This document shows positions 52,115-61,195 of a stretch of DNA of 64,000 nt, in pieces. Location: NCBI RefSeq assembly GCF_039233145.1, contig NZ_CP136419.1:1958001-2022000 (forward strand). Reading direction: 5' to 3'. The stretch comes from Moorella humiferrea (GTDB lineage Bacteria > Bacillota > DSM-521 > Neomoorellales > Neomoorellaceae). The translations under genes and the position numbers were made by a program. Within the stretch, counting starts at the first letter, position 1; every line of letters begins with the position of its first letter. Below the pieces are notes generated by a model. The model was not told the DNA's origin and did not search any database. It saw only the letters and a list, made by a program, of their open reading frames with translations.

Positions 52115-52813
52115 TTATACCCACCGCAGGGCAAAATATAAAAGGAAAATCATGATTGTATTCCAGGTGGCATGGGCGATAATGGCCGCGACGATGTTTT
52201 CCGTCCGTTCATAAAGATAGGCCAGGCCGACGCCCCCCATGGTAAGGGGGAGGAAGCGGACAAGATCGAAGTGGAGCAGGGCAAAGATTAAGCCGCTGCC
52301 GAGAAGTCCCTTTTTCAACCCGTAACGTTCTTTGAGGACGGGAAAAAGAAAGCCCCGGAAATAAAGTTCCTCGGTTACAGGGGCTAAAAACGAGGCAAGA
52401 AACAGCGGTATAAGCAAATCGCTGGGCCGCCGGGCGTGGATGACCAGTTCAGTGAAGGGTTGGGGAGCCTGATCGGGTAAAAACAACTGCAACAGGCTGC
52501 CCACTAAAATTACCAGCAAAAATAAAACCAGCCCGCCACCCAGACCTGAGGTGATGGCTCTAGGGACAGTAGTTGTTTTTAAGCCAACGGCTTCCAATCC
52601 CAGGCCGTTTTTAACGCGGACGATATAATGGAGCCCTCCCAGGACGGCCGCACCCTGGGCCAAGCCTACCATCAGATATCGATAGGCCGGGGCCAAACCC
52701 GGAGCAAAAAAACGCACCAGCAACGCCGTACCGTAACCCGCCGTCACCATCCCCAGCAAGACCAGGAGACACTGCCATAGATTCCAAGGTATTTTCTCCG
52801 TTTCTCCCGCCAT
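52115..52813 (-). CDS. CPBP-family intramembrane metalloprotease
   Basis: About 232 residues, seven or so membrane helices. The family motifs are all present: EELYFRGFLFP (catalytic EExxxR), LLHFDLVRF (second motif) and AHATWNT (third). Related to Rce1/Abi proteins; targets unknown. Start ATG at 52813 with GAGGTG. Coupled to rlmD. Confidence 0.9.
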   Translation of the reverse strand: MAGETEKIPWNLWQCLLVLLGMVTAGYGTALLVRFFAPGLAPAYRYLMVGLAQGAAVLGGLHYIVRVKNGLGLEAVGLKTTTVPRAITSGLGGGLVLFLLVILVGSLLQLFLPDQAPQPFTELVIHARRPSDLLIPLFLASFLAPVTEELYFRGFLFPVLKERYGLKKGLLGSGLIFALLHFDLVRFLPLTMGGVGLAYLYERTENIVAAIIAHATWNTIMIFLLYFALRWV

Positions 52814-52848
52814 CGGTTTCACCTCGCTAAAAATATATAACAAGCCCC

Positions 52849-53084
52849 CTACCTTTGCAACTGCTGCCTACGGTTGATGTACCTTTCCACGGCGCTTACG
52901 AAGGCGGCATGGGACCAGGTTAAAGGAGAAACCGACACCTCGTCCACCCAGCATCCCAGGCGGTTTCTTTCTCTCCCGATATGGTTGGGCCAACCGACAT
53001 AAGGGTAATATAAATCACGCATATTAAATTCGGCGTCGAAATTGATCAACAGCGCCCGTTTCCCAAAACCAGCTCGCGCGGCAT
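52849..53084 (-). pseudogene. Decayed GH15 (glucoamylase/trehalase-like) gene
   Basis: Starting at ATG 53084 (AAAGGGGCG before it) the frame reads MPRELVLGNGR, then loses one base (CGCTG where CGCCTG is expected). It continues in the next frame as LLINFDAEFNMRDLYYPYVG and WPNHIGRERNRLGCWVDEVS, the N-terminal strand set of GH15-like proteins. It then jumps straight to PLTWSHAAFVSAVERYINR, the last helix of the same family. So about 550 residues of the middle are deleted and there is a frameshift: a clear internal-deletion relic. Confidence 0.75.
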
Positions 53085-53204
53085 GGTTATCGCCCCTTTA
53101 CTTTCCTCGGCTCGGCGGCAATAAAGTTAAAGTAAGTGGATATACTATGCGATGAGCCAAAACGGCCCATTAGCATTATTCCACCAGAGAGCGGTGATTA
53201 TTGC

Positions 53205-53804
53205 ATGATAACCCTTATCGTCCTGTTGGCCTTGGCCCTTTTGGCGGGGATATTTATCTGGTATCGGCGCCGACAGACCGCCCGCCCAGCAGCCAAACCC
53301 CTGCCGGTGGTCGAGACATCGCCAAGGAAAGAGTTACCGCAAAAATACGGCAAAGATGAGATTGTCCTGATGGTGAAGGACCCCTACTGGCTTTATGCCT
53401 ACTGGGAGTTAAGCGATGCCAAAAAGGAAGAGCTTAAAAATCGCTTCGGCCTGAGCGCCTGGGAGAAATCCCGCCCCCTACTGCGCATCTACGATCTGAC
53501 TAATAATCCCTATGATTTTCTTCACGCTCCCTTTTTTGAAATTGCCATAACGGAAATGGCCGACAACTGGTACATTCATACAGGTAAGCCCTGCAGCACC
53601 TTTTGTGTCGACTTGGGGCGGTGGTTTCCGGAACACGGCTTTGTCACCATAGCCCGCTCCAATATAGTCACCACTCCGGCCGACAGACCCAGCGAAGTTA
53701 TCGATCCCCTCTGGCCGCCCCTGGAAGCCTGCTGGCAGGCCGTCGAGGGTTATGGCAAGGCAAAGGGTATCAGTTCTTCCCTGCTGGTAAAACCTGAGGA
53801 ATAA
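53205..53804 (+). CDS. DUF4912 domain protein
   Basis: About 199 residues from the ATG at 53205. One N-terminal membrane helix (ITLIVLLALALLAGIFIWY), a short linker, then a DUF4912 domain (VKDPYWLYAYWELSDAKKE, RPLLRIYDLT, WYIHTGKPCSTFCVDLG). DUF4912 genes commonly lie next to GH57 branching enzymes, as here. The aromatic-rich pocket suggests glucan binding, an inference. GH57 follows after 66 bases. Confidence 0.85.
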   Translation: MITLIVLLALALLAGIFIWYRRRQTARPAAKPLPVVETSPRKELPQKYGKDEIVLMVKDPYWLYAYWELSDAKKEELKNRFGLSAWEKSRPLLRIYDLTNNPYDFLHAPFFEIAITEMADNWYIHTGKPCSTFCVDLGRWFPEHGFVTIARSNIVTTPADRPSEVIDPLWPPLEACWQAVEGYGKAKGISSSLLVKPEE

Positions 53805-53870
53805 GGGCGGGGATTATATAAAACCCGTCCTTAAATCATTACATAAGTACCTTATGAAAGGAAGGACTTT

Positions 53871-55457
53871 ATGCCCCGTGGCTATGTCGCCCTGGTTTTA
53901 CATGCCCATCTGCCTTATGTCCGGGATACAGAAGACGACTTTTCCCTGGCCGAAAAGTGGTTCCACGAGGCCATGACGGAAACGTATATCCCCTTGCTCC
54001 ATGTGTGCCGGCGGTTGAACCGGGACGGGGTGCCGTATAAGTTGACCTTGTCCTTAAGTCCGCCGTTGACGGCCATGATGGCCGATTCATTGGTTCAGGA
54101 ACATTACCGCCGTTACCTGGAGCGCTTGCGGGAGCTGGCCGCCCGTGAGGTATGGCGCACCAGGAACGATCCTAGTTTCCACCTGGTTGCCCGCATGTAT
54201 CAAAATCTCTTTGAAGACATCTATCGTACTTACCTGGCCTACGGTGGCGACCTGATCAAGGCCTTCCGGGAACTCCAGGACAGCGGCAATGTAGAAATAA
54301 TCACCTGCGCCGCCACCCACGGTTATCTCCCCTTGATCGGTTTGCAGCGAGAAGTGGTCCGGGCCCAGGTGGAGGTGGCCGTTAACAATCACCGCCGCCA
54401 CTTCGGCCGCCCGCCGGCGGGCCTGTGGCTGCCCGAATGCGCCTATAATCCGGGAGATGACGCTATATTAAGGGATTACGGCATTAAATATTTCTTTGTC
54501 GACGCCCACGGCCTCCTCTACGCCACACCGCGGCCGCGCTACAGCATTTTTGCCCCGGTCTACACCCCAGCGGGCGTGGCTGCCTTCGGCCGCGACCTGG
54601 AATCCTCGGAACAGGTGTGGAGCGCCCAGGAAGGCTACCCCGGCGACTTCGATTACCGGGAGTTCTACCGGGATATCGGCTACGACCTGGATTACGAGTA
54701 TATCAAACCTTACATTCATCCTTCCGGCCTGCGGGTGGATACCGGCATGAAATACTACCGCATCACCGGCAAATCCAACTATAAAGAGCCTTACGTACCA
54801 GAATGGGCAAGCTTCAAGGCCCATACCCATGCCGGCAACTTCCTTTTTAATCGCGAACACCAGATTAAATATTTATCCGAATATATGGACCGGCCGCCGA
54901 TAGTTGTCTGTCCCTATGACGCCGAGCTCTTCGGGCACTGGTGGTTTGAGGGACCCCAATTTTTAGAATCCCTTTTCCGCCAGGTCGCCGGTCTCGCCCA
55001 CCAACCCTTTATCTTCATCACCCCGAGCGAGTACCTGGAACGGTTCCCCGTTAACCAGCCGGCCACGCCCTGTATGTCCAGTTGGGGCAATAACGGTTAC
55101 AACGAGGTGTGGCTGGAAGGGTCCAACGACTGGATTTACCGTCATCTCCACCATGCCGCCGACGAAATGATCCGCCTGGCCAACCGGTACCACGAAGCCG
55201 CTGGCCTGCTGCTCCGCGCCTTAAATCAGGCCGCCCGGGAATTACTGGTCGCCCAGAGTAGCGACTGGGCCTTCATTATGAAAACCGGCACCATGGTAGA
55301 TTACGCCGTCCAGCGTACAAAAAGGCATCTGTTGAATTTCTGGGAGCTTGCCCAGGCAATAAAAAATAATGACCTGGACCAGGATAAAATCCAGGCCTTG
55401 GAGGAGGCCAACAATATTTTCCCCGATATAAATTACCGAGTTTTTGCCAGCAGATAA
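53871..55457 (+). CDS. GH57 family 1,4-alpha-glucan branching enzyme
   Basis: 528 residues, the length of bacterial GH57 branching enzymes. Conserved regions: LHAHLPYVRD, ATHGYLPL, GLWLPECAYNPG (nucleophile Glu), PYDAELFGHWWFEGP (acid/base Asp), then a C-terminal helical domain (SSDWAFIMKTGTMVDYA). It introduces alpha-1,6 branches into glycogen-like polymers. Ribosome site GAAAGGAAGG. Its stop directly abuts that of the convergent superoxide dismutase gene. Confidence 0.93.
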   Translation: MPRGYVALVLHAHLPYVRDTEDDFSLAEKWFHEAMTETYIPLLHVCRRLNRDGVPYKLTLSLSPPLTAMMADSLVQEHYRRYLERLRELAAREVWRTRNDPSFHLVARMYQNLFEDIYRTYLAYGGDLIKAFRELQDSGNVEIITCAATHGYLPLIGLQREVVRAQVEVAVNNHRRHFGRPPAGLWLPECAYNPGDDAILRDYGIKYFFVDAHGLLYATPRPRYSIFAPVYTPAGVAAFGRDLESSEQVWSAQEGYPGDFDYREFYRDIGYDLDYEYIKPYIHPSGLRVDTGMKYYRITGKSNYKEPYVPEWASFKAHTHAGNFLFNREHQIKYLSEYMDRPPIVVCPYDAELFGHWWFEGPQFLESLFRQVAGLAHQPFIFITPSEYLERFPVNQPATPCMSSWGNNGYNEVWLEGSNDWIYRHLHHAADEMIRLANRYHEAAGLLLRALNQAARELLVAQSSDWAFIMKTGTMVDYAVQRTKRHLLNFWELAQAIKNNDLDQDKIQALEEANNIFPDINYRVFASR

Positions 55458-56129
55458 TCAGCTAGCCGCGTTTAAGGGCACCTGGGCCGCCAAAGCAAGT
55501 TGCAGGCGTCTTTCTACCTCCGGCCAGTTGACCAACTGCCACCAGGCCTTGACATAATCGGCGCGCCGGTTCTGATAATCCAGGTAATAGGCGTGTTCCC
55601 ACACATCAAGCACCAGGATGGGAATGCCGCCCCACTGGGTCAAATCCTGGTGCTTTTCCGCCGTCAAAATTTCCAGGCGGCTCCAGGCCGGTTGCCAGAT
55701 CAGAATCGCCCAGCCGGAGCCTTCCACATCAATAGCCGCCTTTTCGAATTGTTCCTTGAAGGCCCTCATGCTGGCAAAATAATTAGTTATTTTCTCTAGC
55801 AGTAAACCACTTGGGCCACCTTTCCCCCAGGGGGTCATCACCGTCCAGTAGATGCTGTGCAGAATATGACCCGAACCGTGAAAAGCCAGCTCCCGCTCCC
55901 AGTGCTTCACCAGGGCAAAATCGCCTTGCTGGCGCGCTTCAATAAGCTTTAACTCCGCTTTATTGAGGCCCTCGACATAAGCCAGATGATGGCGGTCATG
56001 GTGGAGGCGCAGTTGCCTTTCGCTGATTAAAGGTTCTAAAGCATCATACGGGTAAGGCAGGGGCGGCAACTGGTGCCCGCCCGGAGGAACCGCCGGCCAT
56101 GATGGCCAGAAATTCAGCATTTCGGCCAT
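55458..56129 (-). CDS. sodA: Iron/manganese superoxide dismutase
   Basis: About 223 residues with an N-terminal Pro-rich extension of about 20. Metal ligands: His in LRLHHDRHH, His in the FHGSGHILHSIYW segment, and Asp/His in DVWEHAYYLDYQNRRADYV (split as DVWEHAYYLDYQ). The usual FNxAGHxNH reads FHGSGHILH, a conservative variant also seen in Firmicute spore-related members. Metal preference cannot be told. Start ATG at 56129 with GGGAGGA. Oxygen defence in an anaerobe. Between 56136 and 56299 I see no gene. Confidence 0.9.
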   Translation of the reverse strand: MAEMLNFWPSWPAVPPGGHQLPPLPYPYDALEPLISERQLRLHHDRHHLAYVEGLNKAELKLIEARQQGDFALVKHWERELAFHGSGHILHSIYWTVMTPWGKGGPSGLLLEKITNYFASMRAFKEQFEKAAIDVEGSGWAILIWQPAWSRLEILTAEKHQDLTQWGGIPILVLDVWEHAYYLDYQNRRADYVKAWWQLVNWPEVERRLQLALAAQVPLNAAS

Positions 56130-56299
56130 GCCCATTCCTCCCGGATCTCATTTCCTTATATTCTATGCATTCCCTCTAACGGACGGTTATCAAATACAAA
56201 GCTCTGCTCCTCTGCCAGGAAGTGGTCCTCCCATCCTGCCCGGCATAAGCCCCCTTCCCCTTTTTGCCGGTTGACATGGCAATAGTGGGGACAAACAGT

Positions 56300-57409
56300 T
56301 TAGGATTGCGGCGGCCAGCAGGTTATTATTTCTACCGACTCCTCACGTAAATTCTCAATACGATAGGAAACCAGGGCGGGAATAAAAAAGTAATCGCCGC
56401 GCTGAATAATAATCGTTGAGGCGTCAGCCGTTGCTTTCTCAGCCACCAGCCGCCCTTTTCCCTTAATGACTATCATATAATGGAAGGTACTATGGCCTTC
56501 AACCTCCCAATAAGATTCCACCTCGAGATAGCGTAGCGCAAAACAAGGGGTATCGGTATAACTGATTAACCATTGCTCCCGGCCTTGACCCGGCCGTTCT
56601 TTAATAAGGCGTGGTTTTAATTTGTATTTTCGCAGCGTTTCATCGACAGTCAATGGTTCAAAGCGGTAACATTCCAGGGATTGTTCCAATGTCAAGCCCT
56701 GGTAGGCGACTTCGTCGGTCATTACAATCTCACCAACATTTTTCTCGGCGCGAATAGTAATGTCCGTAGGCTCCTGGATTTCCAGGATTAAATTTCCCGG
56801 TCCAATGGCATGGGGTACCCCCGCTTCGATGAGATAAACATCGCCTGCCTGTACCGGCAGGCGATGCAGGCATTGCTCCAGGGCCGGTGAATTATTTCCC
56901 CGTACCGCTGCGACAAAATGTTCCCAGGAGACACCTTCGCGAAAGCCAAAAAGAATATAGGGGGGCGAACTATTAATCTCCCTGGTCGCCAGGACCAACC
57001 ATGCTTCCGTTTTACCAAAGGGTGAATTAAAAAACTTCTGCGCCAGGCCCTTATCGGGATGGACTTGTATGGGGAGCCGCATTGCCGCGTCCAAAAGTTT
57101 AATTAAAATACCCGGATTGGGACCATATTTACGGTAATGCTCTTCCCCCAACAAGGCCGCCGGCGCCTGTTCCAGAAGACGCTTTAAGCTGGATCTTTCT
57201 CCCCCCGGCGTGATAATATAGCTTAACCCCTCGGTTCCCTGTCGGTCATGGCCAAGGTTACGAGCCAGAACAGTGGAACCGATCCAGTCTTCCGGAAAAT
57301 GTCCGTCGGCCGGCCCCGGTTTGCCTAAAAATCGATCCAATAGCCGGCCGCCGGTGTACATCCGCCAGACCCGGTTTTCTGCCAGCCTTAAAGGCTGCTT
57401 CTTAAGCAT
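56300..57409 (-). CDS. manA: Mannose-6-phosphate isomerase, class I
   Basis: Interconverts mannose-6-phosphate and fructose-6-phosphate. About 369 residues from the ATG at 57409. Zinc ligands: QVHPDK, KTEAWLVL and AGVPHAIGPG. A cupin-like C-terminus with HYMIVIKGKGRL. Lies 7 bases after the M24-fold gene and is the last gene of the right-hand sugar cluster, suggesting the pathway feeds fructose-6-phosphate. Confidence 0.88.
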   Translation of the reverse strand: MLKKQPLRLAENRVWRMYTGGRLLDRFLGKPGPADGHFPEDWIGSTVLARNLGHDRQGTEGLSYIITPGGERSSLKRLLEQAPAALLGEEHYRKYGPNPGILIKLLDAAMRLPIQVHPDKGLAQKFFNSPFGKTEAWLVLATREINSSPPYILFGFREGVSWEHFVAAVRGNNSPALEQCLHRLPVQAGDVYLIEAGVPHAIGPGNLILEIQEPTDITIRAEKNVGEIVMTDEVAYQGLTLEQSLECYRFEPLTVDETLRKYKLKPRLIKERPGQGREQWLISYTDTPCFALRYLEVESYWEVEGHSTFHYMIVIKGKGRLVAEKATADASTIIIQRGDYFFIPALVSYRIENLREESVEIITCWPPQS

Positions 57410-57416
57410 CTTGCCC

Positions 57417-58523
57417 TTACCTCTCCAGAATAAGGGGTCGACTGACCTCTTGGTGTCCAATCATTATCTTTTCTACCGGCCACCATCCCGGCACTGAGGT
57501 TAAAAACTCCAGGCCACCTCCGCCCTTCACCAATACCGTGTCTTCACATTTGGTGCCCTGGACGGTAGGATTCCAGGCCAGCATCTGGTCGGGCTGGATG
57601 GTTTCTTCGTCTCCTTCCCCGGCCCGGTATTCCCGGGGCGCATAGCCAATGGCTCCTCCCTGGTGATGGCGCCGCCACTCGTCCGGGAAACCGGCGTTCG
57701 CATAAGCCTCCCGGCCCCGGTCAAAAATGAACCGGCTGCCGGTACCGGCTTTGCTGGCCTGCAAGAAGGCTGCTTCTACCTTCAGGGCCGCGTCATATAG
57801 ACGGCGCAAATGATCTGGGAGCCGGCCAAAATAGACCGACCTCGTCAAAGCCAGGTGTAGACCGCCCTTTTCGCCCACCAGGCCGATAACGGCATATTTG
57901 TCCAGCTTTTTGTCCGTTGGTACAGGATGGCGGTGCTTGAAGGCACGTTCATCAGTACCTACCAGCAATACAGCCGGCCGTATACCATACTTGATGAGAC
58001 GGTAAGATAGCTCGGCCTGGATCTCCCATTCTGTCATCCCCGGGCTTATATTAACGCAGGTGGCGGCCAGTTCCCGGGAACAAATGGCCCCTATTTCCCT
58101 GGCCCGGGCAATCTCCTCTTCTGTCAGGCTATAGCGGAGCCGGTTGAGATCGGCGCCCAGCACCGGCCAGTCGCCCATGGGTATATCGCTGCCGATCCTG
58201 CGGCTACCGACGAGGTCCGCAATGGCCTTTTCCCTGCTTTCATACCATTCATAGGTCCAGGGCTCAAAAGCCAGGTCGGGCACCTGCTCCTCCAGGAAAC
58301 GCTCGATTTCATTTTTAGGGGCTACTATATACTTCCTGTCGCCCAGGATCACCAGGGCGGCGGCGCCCGTTTCCGACCCGGTCACGACACGGTTATTGCC
58401 GCCGGCTGTAAACCAGGAAAAATTGACGGCCCGGGAAAGGCAAAGACCATCCAGGCCCATCCTGGCCAATAATTCCCTGATACGCTGTTCTTTTTTAGCT
58501 ACTTCATTTTGCTTGTTTGTCAT
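57417..58523 (-). CDS. M24-fold (Xaa-Pro peptidase/creatinase-like) protein lacking most metal ligands
   Basis: About 368 residues from the ATG at 58523 (AGGAGCG before it). N-terminal creatinase-like domain, C-terminal pita-bread domain. In true M24 peptidases five residues (D, D, H, E, E) bind two metals. Here the first Asp region reads GLVGEKGGLHLALTR (both Asp missing), HHQGGAIG keeps the His, WNPTVQGTKCEDTVLV keeps only the last Glu. So it is probably not a metallopeptidase. The creatinase branch uses the same fold without metals. Its sugar-cluster setting suggests hydrolysis of a small substrate. Confidence 0.85.
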   Translation of the reverse strand: MTNKQNEVAKKEQRIRELLARMGLDGLCLSRAVNFSWFTAGGNNRVVTGSETGAAALVILGDRKYIVAPKNEIERFLEEQVPDLAFEPWTYEWYESREKAIADLVGSRRIGSDIPMGDWPVLGADLNRLRYSLTEEEIARAREIGAICSRELAATCVNISPGMTEWEIQAELSYRLIKYGIRPAVLLVGTDERAFKHRHPVPTDKKLDKYAVIGLVGEKGGLHLALTRSVYFGRLPDHLRRLYDAALKVEAAFLQASKAGTGSRFIFDRGREAYANAGFPDEWRRHHQGGAIGYAPREYRAGEGDEETIQPDQMLAWNPTVQGTKCEDTVLVKGGGGLEFLTSVPGWWPVEKIMIGHQEVSRPLILER

Positions 58524-58623
58524 TTTTCCACGCTCCTGCAAGCTTAATATCCATTTCGCTCTCTATAGTCGCAGTATGACGCATCTTCCATCAGAAATAT
58601 AAAGGGAGCTATTCTGTAAGTTG

Positions 58624-59790
58624 CTATTCAAGCTGTGTATGGTTTATATCTACCCAGCCGCCTTTTTCGCCGGAAACCAGGGCAGCTTCTATCACTTCCT
58701 GGCAGCGGAAACCGTCGGCAAAGGTTGCCCCCCATGGAGCTACATCTGCCCCGGTTGCGATGCAGCGCAGGAAATGTTCAAGCATATGGATATGATAGTG
58801 CTCCCAACCTAGCCCGTGACCCCTGGGCCACCAGTAACGGGCATAATCATGGGCCTCGGGTTCGGTTACATGGATGGTACGCATCCCCTGGAGGTGTAAG
58901 GGATCGCTCTTGGTATAGAACTGCAGCTCATTCCCCCGTGAAAGTTCAAAGGCCAGTCCCCCCTCGCTGCCGTGGATTTCAATGCGCCACACGGTTTTAT
59001 AACCGGTGGCCACCTTGCTGGCTTCCAGGGTGGCCATGGCGCCATTGGTCAGTTTGAGCCACAGCATTGAGGCGTCTTCAACATCTACCGGGCAATTATC
59101 CCCGTTGGGACCGGGCCTTTGGGAAATAAAAGTATGGTTCCAGGCCATGACCGCATTAATTTCTGTCTGCAAGAGAAAGCGCAAGATATCTATGGCGTGG
59201 GAATTTAAATCTCCCAGCACGCCGGAGCCGGCTCGTTCTTTATTCAGGCGCCAAAAAAAGGGAGCCGTCGGATCGGACAGGCGGTCGAGCAGGTAAGCAG
59301 AACGAAAGTGATATATTCTCCCCAAACACCCTTCAGCAATAATCCGCCGCGCCAGGCGGAGGGCAGGAACGAAGCGGTAATTAAAGGCCACCAGGTGTTT
59401 CGTACCTTTCTCTTCTGCTTCCCTGGCCGCCCGGTACATCCTCCAGGCTTCAGCCAGGTTTAAGGCCATGGGTTTTTCGACGATGACGTGCTTGCCGGCT
59501 TTAAGGGCGGCAATGCAGGGCTCACAGTGAATATCATTGGAGCCGGTATTATCGAAGATTTGTATCCTATCGTCGGCAATCATTTCCCGCCAGTCGGTGG
59601 TCCATTTTTGATACCTGTAGCGGGCGGCGGTCTCCCGGACATTGGCCTTATCGCGGCCGCAGATAGCCACCAGCTCCGGTTCCACCGGAAAGGGGTAAAA
59701 AATATAGGGTATCTTTTTAAATGCGTTGGTATGGGCTTTACCCATAAAACCGTATCCCAACATACCAATACCAAATTTAACTGGCATCAT
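58624..59790 (-). CDS. Gfo/Idh/MocA family dehydrogenase
   Basis: 388 residues. N-terminal Rossmann fold (IGMLGYGFMGKAHTNAF), VEKPMALN with the catalytic Lys, and C-terminal sheet domain with GVLGDLNSHAIDILRFL (Asp/His pair). NAD(P)-dependent oxidation of a sugar or cyclitol. Start ATG 59790 with GGAGGAAGGGCG. 14 bases after the NhaC gene; about 100 bases then separate it from the M24-fold gene. Confidence 0.92.
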   Translation of the reverse strand: MMPVKFGIGMLGYGFMGKAHTNAFKKIPYIFYPFPVEPELVAICGRDKANVRETAARYRYQKWTTDWREMIADDRIQIFDNTGSNDIHCEPCIAALKAGKHVIVEKPMALNLAEAWRMYRAAREAEEKGTKHLVAFNYRFVPALRLARRIIAEGCLGRIYHFRSAYLLDRLSDPTAPFFWRLNKERAGSGVLGDLNSHAIDILRFLLQTEINAVMAWNHTFISQRPGPNGDNCPVDVEDASMLWLKLTNGAMATLEASKVATGYKTVWRIEIHGSEGGLAFELSRGNELQFYTKSDPLHLQGMRTIHVTEPEAHDYARYWWPRGHGLGWEHYHIHMLEHFLRCIATGADVAPWGATFADGFRCQEVIEAALVSGEKGGWVDINHTQLE

Positions 59791-59804
59791 CGCCCTTCCT
59801 CCCG

Positions 59805-61181
59805 TCAGTATTTGGAACCGGATCTGCTCGGCCGGCGCAAACCCGCCACAAACCCGAAAATAACTATAAGCCAGGAAAAGATATTATAAGGTGTAGTTTG
59901 AAAGGCCCCAACCCCCAGGGTACCAAGAACGATAAAATTTAAATTCGTCCAGGGTACCAGGGCAGCTACAGCAAAGGAACCTTCCACCAGGTCACGGGAA
60001 AGGTGCTCCGGCCCGTAGCCCGCCTCCTTGTACCGTTCTTTGAGCCACAGGGAAGGCACCAGTACCGCCGGGATTATGGCGCAGGTTAGGATCGACATTA
60101 AAACGCCCAGCAAAGTACCGGTAGCGCATATCCTGCCTCTTAGCAACTTCACGTTAGCCAGTTTTCCCAACAACAACTCCAGCACCCCTATGTGCTGTAA
60201 TACGGTGGCCCAGGCCGAAGCCAGGAGAATTAACTCAATAATATTACCGAAACCGATTATACCGCCTTTATTGAGCATAGCAGCCAATTGGTTACCGGCA
60301 GGAACGGTATAGCCGTTACTCATAAATCTAATTACATCCCTAAAATTTACTCTCTGAAAAAGCATGGATATTGCTGCTGATAACAATAAATTTATTCCCA
60401 ATGCCGGTACCAACGGCACCCGCAAAATGATCAAGAGAAACAGCAAGACCACAGGCGTAAACAACAAGGGGCTGATGACAAAAAGTTTTTCCAGCTCGGT
60501 CAATAATCCTGTCGTTGCTAAATCGTTCGTCTTTCCCGTCTGGAAAATGCCGTATACGCCGTAAAACAACATGCTGATAACCAGGGCCGGTACCACCCGG
60601 CGGGCAAACAGTTTTACCAGCTCAGGCAAACTGCCACCATTGGCACTGATAGCCATTGCCGAAAGGTCGCTTAAAGGCGAAACAATGTGTCCCGCTATAC
60701 CCCCGGTCGTAACTGCCCCGGCAGTGATGGGTACAGGTATCCCCAGACCATAGCCAATAGCCAGCAAGGCCATCCCTATAGTTCCGAAGGCACCAGCATC
60801 GGATCCGGTGGCCAGGGCCATCAAAAAGGTTAACAGGCATGCTTCCGCCAGGAAAAACCGTGGCGACAACCATTGGAGGCCATAGTATATAAAGGTGGGG
60901 ATAATACCCGCCGCGATCCAAATGCCAATGGTGGCGCCAATTAAGATAACGATCAATAAGGCAAAGCAACACTGGCCCATGCCCTGTAAGGCAGCCTGCT
61001 CGATTTCCGGCCACCTGTAGCCGCAACGCCGGCCAACAACACCGGCTAAAAAAATACCTAACAAAAAGGGAATTTGTAACGGCAAGCCCATAAGGCTTGC
61101 CGTTATTAACGCTAATATCGCCGGTATCGTGGCTCCCAGTGCTGCCGGAAGACTCACTTCTCTTTTTGTGGTTCCTACCAT
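59805..61181 (-). CDS. NhaC-family Na+/H+ antiporter-like transporter
   Basis: 458 residues with about twelve membrane helices. Features of the NhaC/IT superfamily: TGSDAGAFGTIGMALLAIG, GIAGHIVSPLSDLSAMAIS, and a repeated inverted half (CAIIPAVLVPSLWLKERY). NhaC relatives also exchange organic acids (malate/lactate), so inside a sugar cluster it might import a substrate or export an acid rather than control pH. 14 bases on either side to neighbours. Confidence 0.87.
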   Translation of the reverse strand: MVGTTKREVSLPAALGATIPAILALITASLMGLPLQIPFLLGIFLAGVVGRRCGYRWPEIEQAALQGMGQCCFALLIVILIGATIGIWIAAGIIPTFIYYGLQWLSPRFFLAEACLLTFLMALATGSDAGAFGTIGMALLAIGYGLGIPVPITAGAVTTGGIAGHIVSPLSDLSAMAISANGGSLPELVKLFARRVVPALVISMLFYGVYGIFQTGKTNDLATTGLLTELEKLFVISPLLFTPVVLLFLLIILRVPLVPALGINLLLSAAISMLFQRVNFRDVIRFMSNGYTVPAGNQLAAMLNKGGIIGFGNIIELILLASAWATVLQHIGVLELLLGKLANVKLLRGRICATGTLLGVLMSILTCAIIPAVLVPSLWLKERYKEAGYGPEHLSRDLVEGSFAVAALVPWTNLNFIVLGTLGVGAFQTTPYNIFSWLIVIFGFVAGLRRPSRSGSKY

Positions 61182-61195
61182 GAACTTTTCAGCCC

